Positions 13,459-14,268 of a stretch of DNA of 14,268 bases are shown here, piece by piece. This DNA is from Lachnospiraceae bacterium. Lineage in GTDB: Bacteria; Bacillota; Clostridia; Lachnospirales; Lachnospiraceae. Both the position numbers and the translations under genes were made by a program. The stretch covers positions 1 through 14,268 of the forward strand of contig JAFUUM010000169.1 of assembly GCA_017477805.1 (NCBI GenBank). The letters are read 5' to 3'. Every line of letters begins with the position of its first letter. Within the stretch, counting starts at the first letter, position 1. Below the pieces are notes generated by a model that did no database searches, had not been told where the DNA came from, and saw only the letters and a list, made by a program, of their open reading frames with translations.

Positions 13459-14268
13459 ATGAGTTTATATATCAAAAACGGTAGATTGGTGGATCCCAAG
13501 TCTGGATTGGATCGGGTTTGCGATATCCTGTGCGTTGATGGAAAGATTGAAGGAATATCGCAGGAAACCGGAGAGTTTGAAACGCTCGATAAGTCAGCAG
13601 GAGAGCTGACAACGAAACGAGAGCGTATGTATAAGATTTTGGAAGATCCTTCAACCGAGATGATCGATGCAGCGGGAATGATCGTGGCCCCCGGGCTTGT
13701 GGATGTTCATTCTCATTTCCGGGATCCCGGCCAGACACAGAAAGAAGATATCCTCACGGGAGCGGAAGCTGCAGCGGCAGGCGGTTACACATCCATCATC
13801 ATGATGGCAAATACCGTACCTACCGTGGATAACGAGGAAACGCTGTCTTACGTTCTGGAAAAGGGTCGAAATACAAAGATCAATATCTATGCCTGTGCCA
13901 ATGTGACCGCGGGCATGCAGGGTGAGCACATAACGGATATGAAGACGCTTCATCGGGCGGGGGCAGTCGGATTTACGGATGACGGGAAACCCATCGTGGA
14001 TGAAGCTTTACTGCGGTCTGCCATGAAGACCTGTGCGGAACTGAACGTTCCCATCAGCCTTCATGAGGAAGATCCGGCATACGTTGGCGTGGCAGGTGTC
14101 AATGAAGGTGAGGTTTCCAGGAAAATGGGAGTCCGCGGCGCTGACAGACAGGCGGAGATCACCATGGTGGAGCGGGACTTAAAGATCGCGATGGAAACGG
14201 GAGCCGCAGTTGACATCCAGCATATTTCAGCAGCCGAGTCTGTGGAGCTGGTAAGACAAGCCAGAGAA
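13459..14268 (+). CDS. pyrC: dihydroorotase, N-terminal 270 residues (3' end outside window)
   Basis: Dihydroorotase catalyses the third step of de novo pyrimidine synthesis, closing carbamoyl-aspartate to dihydroorotate at a zinc site. Visible elements are the HxH motif His84/His86 (DVHSHFRDPG), ANTVP (117-121), Asp175 in GFTDDG, His202 (SLHEED) and His255 (IQHISA). These match class I dihydroorotase residues 59/61, 151, 178 and 231 with a constant shift of 24-25, so the sequence carries about 24 extra residues before the HxH motif. The excess falls in the stretch between about residues 36 and 66. ATG 13459 follows GGAG (13444-13447). The C-terminal metal-site Asp lies beyond the window. It diverges from the acyltransferase gene. 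A hydantoinase-type relative is possible but less likely given the motif set. Confidence 0.92.
   Translation, partial: MSLYIKNGRLVDPKSGLDRVCDILCVDGKIEGISQETGEFETLDKSAGELTTKRERMYKILEDPSTEMIDAAGMIVAPGLVDVHSHFRDPGQTQKEDILTGAEAAAAGGYTSIIMMANTVPTVDNEETLSYVLEKGRNTKINIYACANVTAGMQGEHITDMKTLHRAGAVGFTDDGKPIVDEALLRSAMKTCAELNVPISLHEEDPAYVGVAGVNEGEVSRKMGVRGADRQAEITMVERDLKIAMETGAAVDIQHISAAESVELVRQARE

Noticed and set aside
1..14268. tRNA, rRNA, CRISPR array or riboswitch
   Set aside because: Reading through the intergenic stretches showed no cloverleaf, no spaced direct repeats and no riboswitch core that I recognise.

Overview
The window looks like chromosomal DNA of an anaerobic Firmicute, most likely a Lachnospiraceae-type clostridium. 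This is an inference from strong AGGAGG-type ribosome sites, sigma-A-like promoters, the type of glycogen phosphorylase, and protein sequences (RTX-like calcium-binding protein, divergent GH9, ENDLPDNY-type Mur ligase) of kinds I associate with that group. No phylogenetic test was possible.

Left flank (1-6475): the C-terminal third of glycogen phosphorylase; an aconitase-superfamily hydratase with all three Fe-S cysteines; two intrinsic terminators in tandem; a 440-residue protein with three DxDxDG calcium-loop-like motifs and no signal peptide; and a putative lipoprotein with a cellulase-type Ig domain plus a shortened, degenerate GH9 domain.

Central block (about 6476-11908): five tightly packed plus-strand genes, several of them visibly more A+T rich than the flanks. 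They encode an alpha/beta hydrolase, a MurF-like ligase whose N-terminal substrate domain is replaced by about five membrane segments, a D-Ala-D-Ala ligase homologue, a VanX-type D-Ala-D-Ala dipeptidase and an unrecognised two-helix membrane protein. Gene gaps are -4, +16, 0 and -14 nt, so this is very probably one transcript. It joins enzymes that make, attach and destroy D,D-dipeptides, but has no vanH, vanR or vanS. Directly after it lies the C-terminal domain of an ordinary cytoplasmic murF, lacking its N-terminal and ATP-binding domains. The simplest reading is that the block replaced the front of a resident murF. Imperfect 9-bp inverted repeats lie at the two edges.

Right flank (12396-14268): a bidirectional terminator shared by the murF remnant and a convergent PlsC-type acyltransferase. 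The acyltransferase and the dihydroorotase gene pyrC (cut by the window end) diverge from overlapping promoters with nested ATTGTA(C/T) inverted repeats.

Most noteworthy are the dipeptide-ligase/dipeptidase/membrane-Mur-ligase cassette, the broken murF beside it, the degenerate GH9 lipoprotein and the pyrC/plsC divergent control region. I found no tRNA, rRNA, CRISPR array, transposase or integrase.
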